From: an uncultured Bacteroidia bacterium
GTDB taxonomy: Bacteria; Bacteroidota; Bacteroidia; Bacteroidales; UBA932
Reading direction: 5' to 3'
Length of the DNA stretch: 8,264 bases
NCBI GenBank assembly: GCA_902773305.1
Contig: CACYEB010000017.1
Coordinates: 1-8,264, forward strand
In this document: in pieces, positions 7,012 through 8,264 of the stretch
Position numbering within the stretch: position 1 is the stretch's first letter
Layout of the letters: each line of letters starts with the position of its first letter
Translations under genes and position numbers: made by a program
The notes under the pieces: generated by a model
What the model was told of the DNA's origin: nothing
Seen by the model: only the letters and a program-made list of their open reading frames with translations
Databases searched by the model: none

Positions 7012-8264
7012 ATGGGAAGGCGCAAAGAGAAACCACTGCTTGAAAACGTCTGTATAGAGGCCGTAGCCGCAGAAGGCAACTGCCTGGCGCATATAGACGG
7101 CAAGGTGTTGTTCGTGCCCCAGACGGTGCCGGGAGATGTTGTAGACGTTCAAGTCACCCGCGCCCGCAAGGGCTATATGGAGGGTTACGTAAAGCGCCTG
7201 GTCTCCCCTTCTGCAAACCGGCTTGCTCCCGTCTGCCGGCATTATGGTGACTGCGGGGGGTGCAAATGGCAGATTCTCCCCTATCAGATGCAGCTGGAGG
7301 CCAAGCAGCAGCAGGTTGTGGACCAGCTGGAACGCATCGGCCACCTCGTCCTGCCGCCCGTATCCCCGATTATTGGCAGCGACCGCATATATTTTTATAG
7401 AAATAAATTAGAATTTACGTTTTCTTCCCGTCGCTGGCTGCTTCGCGGAGAAGATCCGGAGACAGTGACAGGTGCCGACCGTTGCGGCCTCGGCTTTCAC
7501 GTGGGCGGAATGTTCGACAAGGTACTGGACATAGATTTCTGCCACCTTCAGGATGAACCTTCCAATGCCCTTCGTAATTTTGTGAGGGTTTACGCATTGG
7601 AGCATGGTCTCTCCTTCTTTGACCTGCGTGGTCAGACAGGTTTGCTGCGCAATATGGTTGTGCGTACCGCCTCCACCGGAGAAATAATGCTCACGCTGGT
7701 CTTTGGCCCAGAGGCTCTTGAATGCACCTCCGGTAGCGAGCGCCACGACCCGGTTTCGGCCTCTGAACAGACGCTTTTGCCCGGGTCTCCGGCCGCTGAA
7801 TTGCTTGATGCTTTGGTTAAAGAGTTTCCTCAAATCACATCGCTTAATTATGTGATAAACAGTAAGCGAAATGATTCGATAAACGACTTGTCTGCCCATA
7901 CGTGGGCAGGTAGCGACTGCATTTATGAGCAGATGGAGAACCTTAGATTCAAGATAGGTCCCAAGTCGTTCTACCAGACCAACAGTGCACAGGCATATAA
8001 GCTCTATTCCACTGTCCGTAGCTTTGCTTTAGATAAAGATAGTTTAGCAGCTTCTGATAAATATGTTGAGGTTCCTGAAAGTCCGGTTGTATATGACCTT
8101 TATACCGGTACCGGAACCATTGCCCTCTTCCTTTCTGCCATAGCATCTAAAGTGGTAGGAATAGAGTATGTTCCGGAGGCGATTGAAGATGCCAAGGCTA
8201 ATGCTGCACTCAACCACATTTCAAATGCTGTGTTCTTTGCAGGTGATATGAAAGATGTTTTAAA
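7012..8264 (+). CDS. rlmD: RlmD-type 23S rRNA (uracil-C5) methyltransferase, 3' truncated by window end
   Basis: The frame is open from ATG 7012 to the window end (417 complete codons), so the C-terminus is missing. The protein belongs to the TrmA/RlmD family, which makes 5-methyluridine in RNA using SAM; RlmD acts on 23S rRNA U1939 (E. coli numbering). An N-terminal TRAM-like domain covers about 10-64. The 4Fe-4S ligands follow the RlmD spacing CX5CX2C at Cys75, Cys81 and Cys84, with the fourth at Cys177 in DIDFCHLQ. YRNKLEFTFS (129-138) and IGPKSFYQTNSAQA (315-328) are family motifs, and SAM motif I is VYDLYTGTGTIALF (360-373). The catalytic cysteine would lie beyond the window. Two stretches, about 233-264 and 340-358, look like insertions relative to related proteins as I remember them. 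The start overlaps closely with the rarA stop (TGATATG), suggesting coupling. TrmA-family members have related specificities (U747 or U1939, tRNA U54), so the exact target is inferred. Confidence 0.9.
   Translation, partial: MGRRKEKPLLENVCIEAVAAEGNCLAHIDGKVLFVPQTVPGDVVDVQVTRARKGYMEGYVKRLVSPSANRLAPVCRHYGDCGGCKWQILPYQMQLEAKQQQVVDQLERIGHLVLPPVSPIIGSDRIYFYRNKLEFTFSSRRWLLRGEDPETVTGADRCGLGFHVGGMFDKVLDIDFCHLQDEPSNALRNFVRVYALEHGLSFFDLRGQTGLLRNMVVRTASTGEIMLTLVFGPEALECTSGSERHDPVSASEQTLLPGSPAAELLDALVKEFPQITSLNYVINSKRNDSINDLSAHTWAGSDCIYEQMENLRFKIGPKSFYQTNSAQAYKLYSTVRSFALDKDSLAASDKYVEVPESPVVYDLYTGTGTIALFLSAIASKVVGIEYVPEAIEDAKANAALNHISNAVFFAGDMKDVL

Noticed and set aside
7386..7428. AT-rich island inside rlmD that could be an internal promoter
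   Set aside because: It encodes the conserved YRNKLEFTFS motif, whose amino acids need A/T-rich codons, and no TTTG/TAnnTTTG pair is present.
7408..7899. A 163-codon minus-strand open frame opposite rlmD
   Set aside because: The plus strand is a continuous RlmD homologue with Fe-S and SAM motifs through this region.

Overview
The window looks like chromosomal DNA from a member of the Bacteroidota, most likely Bacteroidales. Three things point that way. The first gene encodes a surface-type protein with a modular pattern common in gut Bacteroidales. The only good promoter candidate fits the Bacteroides sigma factor consensus (TTTG, 19 bases, TAnnTTTG). Most genes have no Shine-Dalgarno sequence close to the start codon. 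The assignment rests on these features and on remembered protein families, not on a database search. All genes are on the + strand and intergenic space is very small.

Layout: (1) 2-1225 is the 3' part of a gene for a predicted secreted or surface protein, closed by a strong intrinsic terminator at about 1249-1280. (2) 1311-5641 is a compact four-gene polyamine ABC transporter operon in the order potA-potB-potC-potD, with gaps of 1-3 bases between genes. (3) 5709-7010 is rarA (mgsA), an AAA+ ATPase of replication-fork maintenance. (4) 7012 to the window end is the first 417 codons of an rlmD-type 23S rRNA m5U methyltransferase, starting one base after the rarA stop. No terminator is visible between potD and rarA, so read-through from the transporter operon is possible.

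How the genes work together: PotD should capture putrescine and/or spermidine in the periplasm. PotB and PotC form the inner-membrane channel, and PotA powers import. rarA and rlmD are housekeeping genes with no obvious biochemical link to polyamine uptake.

I do not see a new defence, mobile or CRISPR-type system; most of the window is ordinary core genome. The points most worth a second look are inside the transporter. PotA carries two tandem copies of its C-terminal regulatory (MalK/TOBE-type) domain. PotD has both an N-terminal lipoprotein signal and an appended C-terminal transmembrane helix with a strongly basic tail. The PotD binding pocket mixes residues typical of E. coli PotD and PotF. 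The potA promoter candidate also overlaps the T-tract of the upstream terminator and would give an almost leaderless mRNA.
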